Source: Bradyrhizobium sp. LTSP849 (GTDB taxonomy: Bacteria; Pseudomonadota; Alphaproteobacteria; Rhizobiales; Xanthobacteraceae). Taken from it: a stretch of 64,000 bases of DNA. The stretch is from the NCBI RefSeq assembly GCF_000938255.1, contig NZ_JYMR01000010.1, positions 1 through 64,000 on the forward strand, given 5' to 3'. Position numbers and translations under genes: made by a program. This document shows positions 35,462 through 43,515 of the stretch, in pieces. Below the pieces are notes generated by a model. That model searched no databases. It worked only from the letters and a program-made list of their open reading frames with translations, and was not told where the DNA came from. Position 1 is the first letter of the stretch. Each line of letters opens with the position of its first letter.

Positions 35462-36631
35462 ATGAGTCGCCACTACGACGTTGCTGCGGTCCGCAGCCAG
35501 TTTCCCGTGACCGAGCGCTTGCTCTATCTCGATTCCGCTCACCAGACGCCGCTCGCCACCAGCGTTCGCGAGGCGTTGCTCGGGTTTTATCGGGAAGGCA
35601 GTGAAATGGCGGGCCCGAAGCCGGTCTGGCTCGACCGGGTCGAGCAGGTTCGTGCCCGGGTCGCGAAGCTCCTCAATGCCGCGCCGGCCGAGATCGCCTT
35701 CACCAAGAACACGTCCGAGGGCATGAACATTGCCGCCAACGCATTGCCGCTGGCGGCGGGCGACAATGTGCTCCTGGTCGAAGGGGACCATCCCAACAAC
35801 GCCTATGCCTTTCTTAATCTGCGACGCAAGGGAGTCGAGGTGCGCTTTGTGCCGATGACGGGTGAGACAGCGCGCGCCGAGATGTTCGCGCCCCACATCG
35901 ATGCCCGCACGCGTGCAATCTCGCTCTCGCACGTGACCTTTCACGCGGGGCACCGTTTCGACATCGACGGCATCGGTGCGTTCTGCGCGCAGAGCGGGCT
36001 CTATTTCGTCATCGACGCGATGCAGTCGATCGGTGTCGTCCCGCTTGATACCGCGACGAGCGGAGCAAGTCTGATCGGGGCGGGCTGCCACAAGGGGCTG
36101 CTGGTGCCGCAGGGCCTCGGCATCCTCTATTGCCGGCAGGGGCTCGACGAGCTCCAGCCGGCGTATCTCGCTATGTCGAGCCTCGCTCATCCGCCCGGCG
36201 ACTACATTGCGCGCGCAGACAACATGACGCCAAAGGCGGAAGCCGGGCGGTTTGAGATCGGCAACCTCAATCTGCCCGATATCCATGCGCTGGATGCTTC
36301 GCTGACGCTCATCGAAAGCGTCGGTGTATCCGCCATCGAAGCTCACCTCTATGATCTTGGCGACCACCTGATCGGGCGCATGGATGATCTCGGTATCGGT
36401 CTCGTGGGGCCGCGCGACCGCGCCGATCGCTCGCCGCACATCTACGTGCTGGATTTGCCGGCGGACGAGTGGGCCGATTATCTGGCCAGCCGGAACGTGC
36501 GCGTGTCTCCCGAGCGCGACGGCATCCGCGTTTCTTTCGGCCTTTTCAACATCGCCGAGGATGTCGACCAGTTCGCGCGGATACTTGCCGAGCGCGGCGC
36601 TTTGCCGGCCCGCGCAGGTGCGGCCGCCTGA
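35462..36631 (+). CDS. Class V aminotransferase-fold PLP enzyme
   Basis: A 389-residue fold-type I PLP enzyme of the class V group (cysteine-desulfurase/isopenicillin-N-epimerase-like). The PLP-binding pair is DAMQS (D185, Q188), the lysine is K211 in GCHKGLLVPQG, and SHVTFHAG (156-163) is the typical preceding loop. No cysteine-containing desulfurase loop is evident. The ATG at 35462 follows a CGGAG site; a TTG 27 bases earlier gives a longer but unlikely start. It is the last gene of the LysR-linked operon, 23 bases after the SHMT-like gene. Transaminase, lyase or epimerase activity on the imported amino acid are all possible. Confidence 0.88.
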   Translation: MSRHYDVAAVRSQFPVTERLLYLDSAHQTPLATSVREALLGFYREGSEMAGPKPVWLDRVEQVRARVAKLLNAAPAEIAFTKNTSEGMNIAANALPLAAGDNVLLVEGDHPNNAYAFLNLRRKGVEVRFVPMTGETARAEMFAPHIDARTRAISLSHVTFHAGHRFDIDGIGAFCAQSGLYFVIDAMQSIGVVPLDTATSGASLIGAGCHKGLLVPQGLGILYCRQGLDELQPAYLAMSSLAHPPGDYIARADNMTPKAEAGRFEIGNLNLPDIHALDASLTLIESVGVSAIEAHLYDLGDHLIGRMDDLGIGLVGPRDRADRSPHIYVLDLPADEWADYLASRNVRVSPERDGIRVSFGLFNIAEDVDQFARILAERGALPARAGAAA

Positions 36632-36855
36632 ACGTCACGACGAGTATGAGGTGGGGGAGGCAGCTGACGGGATCTTGCAATGATGCCATCTTGCCCCTGT
36701 TTTGCCCGACGGGGCAATCGGTTTTCGAAAAATACGAAAGCATCGATGATGCCGATACTTGGCTACTGTGCATGGGGTTGTTTTCGACATTTTTTATTCG
36801 GAGGCTTCAGCCCGTCCCGGCAAGCTGGTCTCGCGACGGGGCGTAGAGTCCGCAC

Positions 36856-37566
36856 TTAGCCCCTTGGCCCGCGCAGCTGCACCGTCAGCTTGTCCATCGC
36901 TTCCGCGACGTCGCGCCACTGCGATAGCCAGCTCCGCGGAAAGCGGAAGGTGAGGTCGGCGCCGTCGACGCGGCGCTCGGACAGGCACATGCCGGGCGTC
37001 GCCGCATCGCGCGTGCACCGCGCGGCGAGCGCGGGGCTCGTCCCGGAATACAGATCCTCGTTGCCATAGGGCGTGTCAGTGCGGAACGTCCGCATCGTCA
37101 GACCGTCTTCCGGCGTCGTCGCGGCCTGGTCGAGATAGCGCGGATAGATCGTGGCTGTTCGCTGTTCGGGCGAGAGCGCATCGTGATGCGCCGCGATCGA
37201 CAGGAAGATGCGGTCGATCGGCTGCATCGCCGCGTCGACGCTGTCGGCGCTGACGTGCTTCGGGGTGCCCGGCGGCTCCAGCGAGGGATAAAGGAAATCG
37301 ACGTCGATGCGCTCCTGCGGCCCGGAGTGCCGCTGGATCTTCATCCGGATCGCCGATGTCGGCAGGTTGAACAGCGTGCCGCCGACGCTCACCGGCAGCT
37401 TGTCCGGGGCGTTGGCGCCGCCCGTGCTCCAGGTCGGCCACAGCAGATAGGCGACCAGCGCGATTGCGCCTGCCGCGAACACGCCGACGAGCACGAACGG
37501 GACCAGATGCGCACGGGTACGCGTCCTGGAGGAGCGAGGGGAGGAGGCTGCCGAAAACACTGTCAT
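36856..37566 (-). CDS. Hypothetical single-pass membrane protein
   Basis: A 236-residue protein of unknown function. After a basic serine/arginine-rich N-terminus there is one transmembrane helix (about residues 23-43: FVLVGVFAAGAIALVAYLLW). A periplasmic domain follows, with a beta-rich look and two cysteines (ARCTRD, GMCLSE) that may form a disulphide. The ATG at 37566 (MTVFSAASS) was preferred over a TTG 12 bases upstream. It stands alone between the PLP operon and a convergent-divergent set of small genes. No family motif is recognised. Confidence 0.7.
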   Translation of the reverse strand: MTVFSAASSPRSSRTRTRAHLVPFVLVGVFAAGAIALVAYLLWPTWSTGGANAPDKLPVSVGGTLFNLPTSAIRMKIQRHSGPQERIDVDFLYPSLEPPGTPKHVSADSVDAAMQPIDRIFLSIAAHHDALSPEQRTATIYPRYLDQAATTPEDGLTMRTFRTDTPYGNEDLYSGTSPALAARCTRDAATPGMCLSERRVDGADLTFRFPRSWLSQWRDVAEAMDKLTVQLRGPRG

Positions 37567-37788
37567 GACGTCGCGCAAATGAGCCGGAGGTCGGCCGGTG
37601 GCCGACGAATCAACGGCGAATATGCCATGCGGCGGCGATTTGGCGGAAGGTTCCCGGCTACCGGGAACGGGAGAGGGCCCTGCGCGGGCCGGGTGGCGCC
37701 GTTAACCTTCGCTTAAGGATAATGTAGCGTTAACCGGCACTTTTTGTCACAGGAAGGTACCGGCGTTGCGTAAGGGCGGACTGTTCCG

Positions 37789-38118
37789 ATGACACCTGAA
37801 GCTCTCAATACTTTGTTCGCGATCTGCATCGGCTTCGCGCTCGCGGGCGCGCTCGCAAATGGATACCAGGCGATGTCGCAACGGCCTGCCGGTTTCGGGC
37901 TGTTGCAGGAGGGCGTGGCCCCGAAGACATTTGCGGCGGTGCCGTTCCTGGTGTTCGCGGCGCCCTTCATCATCATGCGCAACACGCTACGCGGGATGCG
38001 GGTGGAGAGCCGACGCTTCGAATTCGTGCTGATGGCGACCGTCATCGCCGGCTTCTGGAGCATGATGAGCGGCACCTTCTTCATGATGACGCTGCGCGCG
38101 GCCGGCGTCCTGGCCTGA
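37789..38118 (+). CDS. Hypothetical small membrane protein
   Basis: A 109-residue protein with three hydrophobic helices (about residues 7-28, 49-66, 82-105), so it is probably an inner-membrane protein. A conserved-looking loop ANGYQAMSQRPAGFGLLQEG connects the first two helices. Proteins of this type are common in Bradyrhizobium and relatives but uncharacterised. It is followed by a hairpin and then by the gamma-carbonic anhydrase gene. Confidence 0.75.
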   Translation: MTPEALNTLFAICIGFALAGALANGYQAMSQRPAGFGLLQEGVAPKTFAAVPFLVFAAPFIIMRNTLRGMRVESRRFEFVLMATVIAGFWSMMSGTFFMMTLRAAGVLA

Positions 38119-38128
38119 CGCTCATTGC

Positions 38129-38152
38129 AGGGCTGCCCGGTGAGGCGGCCCT
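38129..38152 (+). terminator. Hairpin after the small membrane protein
   Basis: A 9-bp stem (AGGGCTGCC/GGCGGCCCT, one wobble) with a 6-base loop is followed by TTGCCTCTTCT. It lies 10 bases past the stop of the small membrane protein. Probably a weak terminator. Confidence 0.5.
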
Positions 38153-38206
38153 TTGCCTCTTCTGCTCCGTTTCGCTATGGCTGGGTTCACCTGACAGGAG
38201 ACCTCC

Positions 38207-38737
38207 ATGGCGATCTACGAGCTCGACGGGCAGGCGCCCGACCTTCCCGCTGACGGTAATTATTTCATCGCGGAGACAGCCACAGTCATCGGCCGCGTGC
38301 GCCTGAAGCCGGGCGCCAGCGTCTGGTTCGGCGCGGTGCTGCGTGGCGACAATGAGTGGATCGAGATCGGCGAGGGCGCCAACGTCCAGGACGGCTCGAC
38401 CTGCCATACCGATCTCGGCTTTCCGCTCGTGATCGGGAAGAACTGCACGGTCGGCCACAACGTCATCCTGCACGGCTGCACCATCGAGGAAGGCGCACTC
38501 GTCGGCATGGGCTCGATCGTGATGAACGGCGCGAAGATCGGCCGTAACAGCATCGTCGGCGCCGGTTCCGTCATCACCGAGGGCAAGGAGTTTCCCGAAC
38601 GCTCCCTGATCATCGGCTCGCCCGCGCGCGTGATCCGCGCGCTTGACGACGCCCAGGTGCAGAAGATGGGGAGTGCGGCGAGGTTCTATGTCGCCAACGG
38701 CCCGCGCTTCAAGAAGGGCCTGAAGCGGATCGGGTGA
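38207..38737 (+). CDS. Gamma-carbonic anhydrase family protein
   Basis: A 176-residue left-handed beta-helix protein of the gamma-carbonic anhydrase/YrdA group. The three zinc-ligand histidines of the family can be placed at His67 (STCHTD), His84 (TVGHNV) and His89 (ILHGC). Arg46, Asp48 and Gln61 match conserved structural positions. Many family members lack measurable carbonic anhydrase activity. A CAGGAG ribosome site precedes the ATG. It is convergent with the small Rmf-like gene, with only 2 bases between the stop codons. Confidence 0.92.
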   Translation: MAIYELDGQAPDLPADGNYFIAETATVIGRVRLKPGASVWFGAVLRGDNEWIEIGEGANVQDGSTCHTDLGFPLVIGKNCTVGHNVILHGCTIEEGALVGMGSIVMNGAKIGRNSIVGAGSVITEGKEFPERSLIIGSPARVIRALDDAQVQKMGSAARFYVANGPRFKKGLKRIG

Positions 38738-38739
38738 GC

Positions 38740-38904
38740 TCAGCTCCCCTCGGACTCGCGCGCTTCGATTGTGCCCGCGACCTTCTCGTGACCGGCCGCC
38801 CACAGCGCGTGCTCGGCGCTGCCATCCAGATGCGGATTGCCCTCTGCGGGAATGTTTTCGCGCGCGGCGCGTTCGCCCTCTGCAAAGGGATCGCGGTCGG
38901 TCAT
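38740..38904 (-). CDS. Small Rmf/CrpP-like protein
   Basis: A 54-residue acidic protein encoded just downstream of, and overlapping by ATGA, a small frameshifted gene. The spacing of PFAEGERAARENIPAEGNPH with a later tryptophan (ALWAAGHE) resembles the ribosome modulation factor/CrpP family pattern G-R-x-A-x-x-G...NP...W..G. Without a search this likeness is tentative. If correct it could bind ribosomes in stationary phase. Translation should depend on coupling to the upstream gene, which here has a frameshift but ends at the same place. Confidence 0.6.
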   Translation of the reverse strand: MTDRDPFAEGERAARENIPAEGNPHLDGSAEHALWAAGHEKVAGTIEARESEGS

Positions 38905-39130
38905 CGTGATTTCGCCTTTCGGGTTTTGGGGCGCGCTGTTGCTTTGTTCGCCGCGCCGTCGACTCTCGCGCTCTTGCGCAAGGCGTCTCTGAGGTCGATG
39001 GGAATGCCGTGCTTCTTCAGGAGGTCGGCGAAGGCTTCATCCGCGAGCTCTTGAAACGTTGCCATCCGGTCGCGCCCAGTTGCTTCAGCTTATCGAACGT
39101 ATCCTCGTCGAACGCGATCAGTTTGCGCAT
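38901..39130 (-). pseudogene. Frameshifted small helical (RHH-like) protein
   Basis: From a strong AAGGAGGT site, the ATG at 39130 encodes MRKLIAFDEDTFDKLKQLG. A single missing base then shifts the frame and it soon stops. In the neighbouring frame the expected protein continues as RMATFQELADEAFADLLKKH and on to a basic tail, ending at 38901. Restoring one C near 39073-39079 (GGC-CGC-GAC) gives a continuous protein of about 76 residues. The pattern recalls a ribbon-helix-helix or similar small helical DNA-binding protein. An internal ATG at 39065 could still yield the last 54 residues. It is a true frameshift or a sequencing error. Confidence 0.7.
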
Positions 39131-39178
39131 GATCGTGGCTACCTCCTTGTTTCAAGCTGATGTGACGGGATTTGTTCC

Positions 39179-39203
39179 GGAACCTGTCTTTGCCGCAGCC
39201 GTT
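39179..39203 (+). promoter_or_regulatory. EcfG-type general stress promoter
   Basis: GGAAC at 39179-39183 and CGTT at 39200-39203 are separated by exactly 16 bases. This matches the consensus GGAAC-N16/17-CGTT recognised by the EcfG sigma factor of the alphaproteobacterial general stress response. It ends 22 bases before the ATG of a small secreted protein, giving a short leader with an AGGAGA site. That gene is therefore a candidate stress gene. Confidence 0.7.
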
Positions 39204-39225
39204 GATGGGGCAAGGAGAATTTCCG

Positions 39226-39543
39226 ATGACCAAATCGTCCGCAACTGCCTCGATCAAGACCTTGACCGTGGTCTTCGCTCTCGCCGCGACGCCGGCCATT
39301 TCATTCGCGCAGACGACTGGCGGCTCGACCGGCTCGACCGGATCAACCGGCGGCGTTGCCAATGCGCCGGCGCCAGCGCCTGGTACCAACAGCCTGGGCA
39401 CCGCCCAATCGTCCGGCGCGAATACCGCGCCCGGTGTCACCACCGGCGCCGCCTCGGGCACGAACCCCGACGCCGATGCCACCGTCAATGCCGAAAACCA
39501 CCTGCTCGACAAGAAGATGAAGAGCATCTGCCGCGGCTGCTGA
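39226..39543 (+). CDS. Small secreted Gly/Ser/Thr-rich protein
   Basis: A 105-residue exported protein. The signal peptide spans about residues 1-28 (AISFAQ cleavage). A low-complexity linker with a repeated GSTGSTGSTGG pattern and an Ala/Pro-rich section follow. The conserved-looking C-terminus NAENHLLDKKMKSICRGC carries two cysteines. I chose the ATG at 39226 because it follows AAGGAGAA and a canonical EcfG promoter. The function is unknown, and general-stress expression is expected. Confidence 0.8.
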   Translation: MTKSSATASIKTLTVVFALAATPAISFAQTTGGSTGSTGSTGGVANAPAPAPGTNSLGTAQSSGANTAPGVTTGAASGTNPDADATVNAENHLLDKKMKSICRGC

Positions 39544-39646
39544 CGCTCGCGCGGAAGTGAGCCAGCACGCCTGTCATGAATGCCTGAATGACACTAGGTT
39601 GCCCTCGCATTGAAGTGTGGAGCGTTTCCACGCGGAGGGTCGAGTG

Positions 39647-40015
39647 ATGTTACGCAAGACGATCATGGCGGCACTGGCCGTCGCGGCAGTTGGTCTCGCA
39701 GCGCCCCAGGCGGCGCAGGCGCGGGGCGGTTTCGGCGGAGGCGGCCATATGGGCGGCGGCCATTGGGGCGGCGGTGGCGGTTGGGGCCATGGCTGGCACG
39801 GCGGCGGCTTCTGGCCTGGCATCGCAATCGGCGCCGGCATCGCGGGCGCAGGCTATTACGGCGCCTATGGTTACGGCTACCCGTACTATGGCGACCCCTA
39901 TTACTACGGCGCCGGCTATGACGATGGCGGCTATGGCGCCCAGTGCTACCTCGTGCGGAAGCGCGTGATGACGCAGTGGGGCTGGCGCATCCGCCGTGCT
40001 CAGGTCTGTGAGTAA
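39647..40015 (+). CDS. Secreted glycine/tyrosine-rich protein
   Basis: A 122-residue exported protein with a signal peptide ending in AQARGG. A Gly/His/Trp-rich section (residues 26-55) is followed by a Gly/Tyr-rich hydrophobic section. A conserved C-terminal module, QCYLVRKRVMTQWGWRIRRA, ends VCE. This C-terminal pattern with paired cysteines recurs in small rhizobial envelope proteins. A GGAGGG site precedes the ATG. The function is unknown; a structural or stress role in the envelope is an inference. Confidence 0.8.
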   Translation: MLRKTIMAALAVAAVGLAAPQAAQARGGFGGGGHMGGGHWGGGGGWGHGWHGGGFWPGIAIGAGIAGAGYYGAYGYGYPYYGDPYYYGAGYDDGGYGAQCYLVRKRVMTQWGWRIRRAQVCE

Positions 40016-40061
40016 AGGGGTCTGCGAGTAGCTTTGAAGCCCAGCTGGACCCATCAAAAAA

Positions 40062-40097
40062 CAAGGCCGTTGACGCAATATACCGTCAACGACCTTG
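40062..40097 (-). terminator. Rho-independent terminator of the coiled-coil membrane protein
   Basis: A 14-bp stem with one mismatch and an 8-base loop has arms at 40062-40075 and 40084-40097. On the minus strand it is followed by GTTTTTTGATGG. It lies 125 bases past the stop of the coiled-coil gene and could also slow plus-strand transcription from the secreted-protein gene. Confidence 0.75.
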
Positions 40098-40221
40098 CCA
40101 GCCCCGGACATTGAAATCGGCTCACGCCATCCGGTACCGGCGAGCATCGCGCGGAATCATACGGACGAGTGTGATCCAGTTCACAAGTGGCGAAAATAAA
40201 AGGCGGAGGCGCCGCCGCCGA

Positions 40222-40716
40222 TCAGCCGCGCGATTTGCCGCGTTTGCGCACGCTGGCATGGTGGCGCGCCGGTTTCCTCCGGGTAACCGACGGCGCATCG
40301 GCCTCGGTGGCCCGGACGCTGGCAAAGGACTGCCGCAGCCCGTCGATGGATTCGTTCAGGGTCGCGACCTGCTCCGACAGGCGCTTGGTGTCGGCCTGCT
40401 GAGACGCGAGCAGCCGCTTCATCGTCTGAAGCTGGTCCTGCACGACCTGGAGCTGGTCGATCGATTCCTGCTGGGTCGCCTCTATTCCCTTGGTCTTTTC
40501 GACGAGTTGCTCGGATGCCTGCGCCGTGCGGGCCTGGAGTTGCCGTGACGCGACCACCCGGTCGGTCTCTGGTGCGGCGCCGGTATAGGCGCGCCAGATC
40601 GCGATCGAGGTCACGCCAGCTATCAGGAGCAGAAGGGCCGCGGCGGTCAGCGCGATCGGCTGAGCGCCAAGACGAAGGAGGGGATTGGACGGTGCGTCCT
40701 CGGCGAGATCGATCAT
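40222..40716 (-). CDS. Hypothetical membrane-anchored coiled-coil protein
   Basis: A 164-residue protein with one transmembrane helix (about residues 20-42), then a long glutamine-rich coiled coil (about 60-140) and a very basic C-terminus (RRKPARHHASVRKRGKSRG). The ATG at 40716 (MIDLAEDAPS) was chosen because the upstream extension is hydrophobic but otherwise unlike this family. It is probably anchored in the inner membrane with the coil in the periplasm. No enzymatic domain is seen. It is divergent from nothing obvious and ends at a clear terminator. Confidence 0.75.
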   Translation of the reverse strand: MIDLAEDAPSNPLLRLGAQPIALTAAALLLLIAGVTSIAIWRAYTGAAPETDRVVASRQLQARTAQASEQLVEKTKGIEATQQESIDQLQVVQDQLQTMKRLLASQQADTKRLSEQVATLNESIDGLRQSFASVRATEADAPSVTRRKPARHHASVRKRGKSRG

Positions 40717-40920
40717 CGCTGACAAAACCCAAATTGAAACTTGGTGAGTGGCGAAGACCGGCAGCCCAAGAACGCAGAACAAGAACGCAGAACAAGGCGG
40801 CCGGGACGTCCCGAAAGTGTTACCCTTCAGCAACAATTGGGACAAAAAAGAGGCTGCGGGCGAAAAAACAGTAATCGGCCGGCCTTTGGCCCTCTGAACG
40901 CCCCAAGCCGGGGGACGGAA

Positions 40921-41652
40921 TCAGGGCTGAAACGGCGAAAATGGGCCGGAATAGGTTTTTGAACGCGGCGCGGCATATGGGCCGAGCCGCGACGTCGTCA
41001 GCCCGAGTCGGACCAGCCCCTCAGCCAGCGTCACCGCGGCGGCCACGCCATCGACCACGGGCAGGCCATGCTTGTCGGCCAGCTCCGCCGCGAGATCCGC
41101 CATGCCGGCGCAGCCGAGCACGATGGCCTCGGCGCGATCATCACGGATCGCGGCCGTGATCTCGGTGGAGATTTTCGCGAGCGCCTCGGCGTTGCGCTCC
41201 TCGAGCGCAAGCACGGGGACCTCGGCAGCGCGGACGCGGGCGCAGCGCTCGGCGAGGCCGTACTTCTTCAGATTATGTTCGATCGGCACGATCGAGACAC
41301 CGAGCGTCGTCACCACGGCGAAGCGCGCCGCGATCAGGCTCGCGATGTGGAAGCCGGCTTCCCCAATGCCGATCACCGGCGCCTTGGCGGCCGCGCGTGC
41401 GGCATCGAGGCCGGTGTCGTCGAAGCAGGCGATGATGTGGGCGTCCGCGCCGTCGCGGTCGGCGTCGCGGATGCAGCCGAGCATGCCGGGGACGGCGAAG
41501 GCCTCGTCGTAAAAGCCCTCGATCGAGACCGGGCCCATCGTTGGCTGGCGCGCATCGATCACGGTGTCGGGCAGCGCGATCGCGCGCGCCGCAGCGGCGA
41601 TCTTCGCCGTCATCGACGCCGTAGTGTTGGGATTGACGACGTGAAGTCGCAT
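40921..41652 (-). CDS. Asp/Glu/hydantoin racemase family protein
   Basis: A 243-residue cofactor-independent racemase-fold protein, closest in pattern to HyuE/allantoin racemase types: MRLHVVNPNTTASMT at the start. Two cysteines sit in the expected places: Cys76 (IACFDDTGLD) and Cys181 (VLGCAGM), the usual acid/base pair. It is the last gene of the polyamine-type ABC operon, 21 bases after the PotC-like permease. It would act on the imported compound, so that compound is more likely an amino-acid-like or hydantoin-like molecule than a simple polyamine. Confidence 0.88.
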   Translation of the reverse strand: MRLHVVNPNTTASMTAKIAAAARAIALPDTVIDARQPTMGPVSIEGFYDEAFAVPGMLGCIRDADRDGADAHIIACFDDTGLDAARAAAKAPVIGIGEAGFHIASLIAARFAVVTTLGVSIVPIEHNLKKYGLAERCARVRAAEVPVLALEERNAEALAKISTEITAAIRDDRAEAIVLGCAGMADLAAELADKHGLPVVDGVAAAVTLAEGLVRLGLTTSRLGPYAAPRSKTYSGPFSPFQP

Positions 41653-41673
41653 CGCGATCAGACAGGCCCCTTG

Positions 41674-42552
41674 TCAGACAAGCCCTTTGCCGGCGTCCGA
41701 GCCCTTGGCCGCCTGCCGCTTGTTGAGCATGTGGATGGTGCCGAGTGCAAGCGTGATCACCGCGAAGGAGACTGCGGAGATGATGGTGCCGAGCGCATAG
41801 ATGTCCGGGTTCGTCACCGTGGTGGTGAGGCCCTGGAGATCGAGCGGCAATGTATTCACCGCCCCGATGGCCTGGCTGGAGCGCGCGAGCTCGTCCCAGG
41901 ACAGCGTGAAGCCGAACAGTCCAATACCGATCACCGAAGGCAAGATGATCGGCAGCACGACATGGCGGAAGGCCTGCCACGGCGTCGCTCCGAGATCGCG
42001 CGCGGCTTCCTCGAGCCTCGGATCAAAGCGGTTGAAGATCGCGAACATGATGAGCAGGCCGAACGGCAGCGTCCAGGTCAGATGCGCGCCGAGGCCGGAG
42101 GTGAGCAGACCCATCGAGGTCTCGAAGTTCTCGTTCCAATGCGCCTTGATCAGATCGTCGATGATGCGGAATTCAAGCGAGATCCCGAGCGAGGTGATGA
42201 TCGAGGGCACGATGAGGCTCGCGATCGCCGAGTAGAACAAAATGCTCTGCGCCTTGAACTTCCTGCGGAAGGCCATGCCGGCGGCGACCGACAGCACGAC
42301 GGTGACAGCCATCACGATGATGCCAAGCAGCAGCGAGCGGCGGAAGGCCGCGCCGAGATCGACGATGCCGGTGCCCTGGAATAACTTTTGGAGCCAGAAG
42401 GTCGACACGCCATTCATCGGGAAGGTGAGGCCGCCTTGCGGTCCCTGGAACGACAGCACGTAGATTGCGATCATCGGTCCGTAGAGAAACAGTACATAGG
42501 CCGCGAAGAAGATCGCGAGAACATAGAAGCTGCGCGGACGTCCTTCCGTCAT
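41674..42552 (-). CDS. ABC transporter permease (PotC-like)
   Basis: A 292-residue inner-membrane permease of the spermidine/putrescine (PotC) type, with six hydrophobic segments. The family loop EEAARDLGATPWQAFRHVVL makes the coupling contact with the ATPase. It begins 3 bases after the PotB-like stop and ends 21 bases before the racemase gene. The family transports polyamines, but also other cations and opine-like amines. Confidence 0.92.
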   Translation of the reverse strand: MTEGRPRSFYVLAIFFAAYVLFLYGPMIAIYVLSFQGPQGGLTFPMNGVSTFWLQKLFQGTGIVDLGAAFRRSLLLGIIVMAVTVVLSVAAGMAFRRKFKAQSILFYSAIASLIVPSIITSLGISLEFRIIDDLIKAHWNENFETSMGLLTSGLGAHLTWTLPFGLLIMFAIFNRFDPRLEEAARDLGATPWQAFRHVVLPIILPSVIGIGLFGFTLSWDELARSSQAIGAVNTLPLDLQGLTTTVTNPDIYALGTIISAVSFAVITLALGTIHMLNKRQAAKGSDAGKGLV

Positions 42553-42555
42553 CGC

Positions 42556-43515
42556 CTACAGCTCCTTCTTGATGTCGACGATGCGGGACATCATGGTGAT
42601 GATCAGGAAGGTGATGATAAGCAGGATCACGGCATTCGCGGCCGCGGCCGGGAATTGCAGCGCGTTCACCCGTGTCTCGATGATCTTGCCGGCAGAGGCG
42701 ATCTGCTGGCCACCCATCACGCCGATGGTGATGAAGTCGCCCATCACGATGGTGATGACGAAAATCGAGCCGATCACGATGCCGGGTTTGGCCAGGGGAA
42801 TGATGACGTTGACGAGCGTCTGGAAGCCGGTTGCGCCGGCGTCGTAGGCCGCCTCGATCAGCGACTTGTCGATGCGCACCATCGAATTGAAGATCGGCAC
42901 CACCATGAAGAAGGTGAAAAGGTGCACCAGCGCCAGCACCACGGAGAATTCGGAGAACAGCAGCCATTCCAGCGGCTGGTTGATCAGCCCGCTCTTGACC
43001 AGGCCGGAGTTCACCAGGCCGTTGCGGCCGAGCAGCGGGATCCAGGCGATCATGCGGATCACGTTGGAGGTCCAGAACGGGATCGTGCAGAGCAGCGACA
43101 ACCCCATCTGCCAGGTCTTGGACTTGACGTGGAAGGCGAGGAAGTAGGCGACCCAGAAGCCGATGAAAAGCGTGATCGCCCACACCATCACGCAGAGCTT
43201 CAGCGTCTTCACATAGGTTCGCCCGATCGTACAGAGATCAGGCAGCTGCGCGATGCAGCCTTCGAACGTGTCGGTGTAGCCGCGGCCCGAGAAGGCCGGC
43301 AGCAACTGGTATTCGTTATAGTCCCAGAACGAGACGATGACGACGAACACCAGCGGGATCAGGAAGAAGGCGAGAAACACCAGCATCATCGGCCCGGCCT
43401 GGAGCCAGGAGATGAAGGATGGCGACAGGCGCGCCGCTTTCGCGGCGCGCGTCGTGTCGGGTCCCCGGACCAGGTCCGGGGATGACTGTTGCAGGATGTC
43501 TTCCGACGTATCCAT
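42556..43515 (-). CDS. ABC transporter permease (PotB-like), with a repeat inside its N-terminus
   Basis: A 319-residue inner-membrane permease of the PotB type, with the coupling loop EAAYDAGATGFQTLVNVI. The ATG at 43515 shares its A with the stop of the upstream binding-protein gene (TGATG), so translation is coupled. The first 30 residues before the first helix (including DLVRGPDTTRAAKAARLSPS) are encoded by two perfect palindromes that look like an inserted intergenic repeat. The reading frame runs straight through, so the insertion lengthened the cytoplasmic tail without breaking the gene. Confidence 0.92.
   Translation of the reverse strand: MDTSEDILQQSSPDLVRGPDTTRAAKAARLSPSFISWLQAGPMMLVFLAFFLIPLVFVVIVSFWDYNEYQLLPAFSGRGYTDTFEGCIAQLPDLCTIGRTYVKTLKLCVMVWAITLFIGFWVAYFLAFHVKSKTWQMGLSLLCTIPFWTSNVIRMIAWIPLLGRNGLVNSGLVKSGLINQPLEWLLFSEFSVVLALVHLFTFFMVVPIFNSMVRIDKSLIEAAYDAGATGFQTLVNVIIPLAKPGIVIGSIFVITIVMGDFITIGVMGGQQIASAGKIIETRVNALQFPAAAANAVILLIITFLIITMMSRIVDIKKEL
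43429..43483. repeat. Palindromic repeat inside a permease gene
   Basis: Two adjacent palindromes lie inside the coding sequence of the PotB-like permease. One is a perfect 9-bp stem GCGCGCCGC/GCGGCGCGC with a 4-base loop (43429-43450). The other is a 9-bp stem of the GTCCCCGGAC/GTCCGGGGAT type (43461-43483). The second type matches the ends of dispersed Bradyrhizobium palindromes. Confidence 0.65.
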
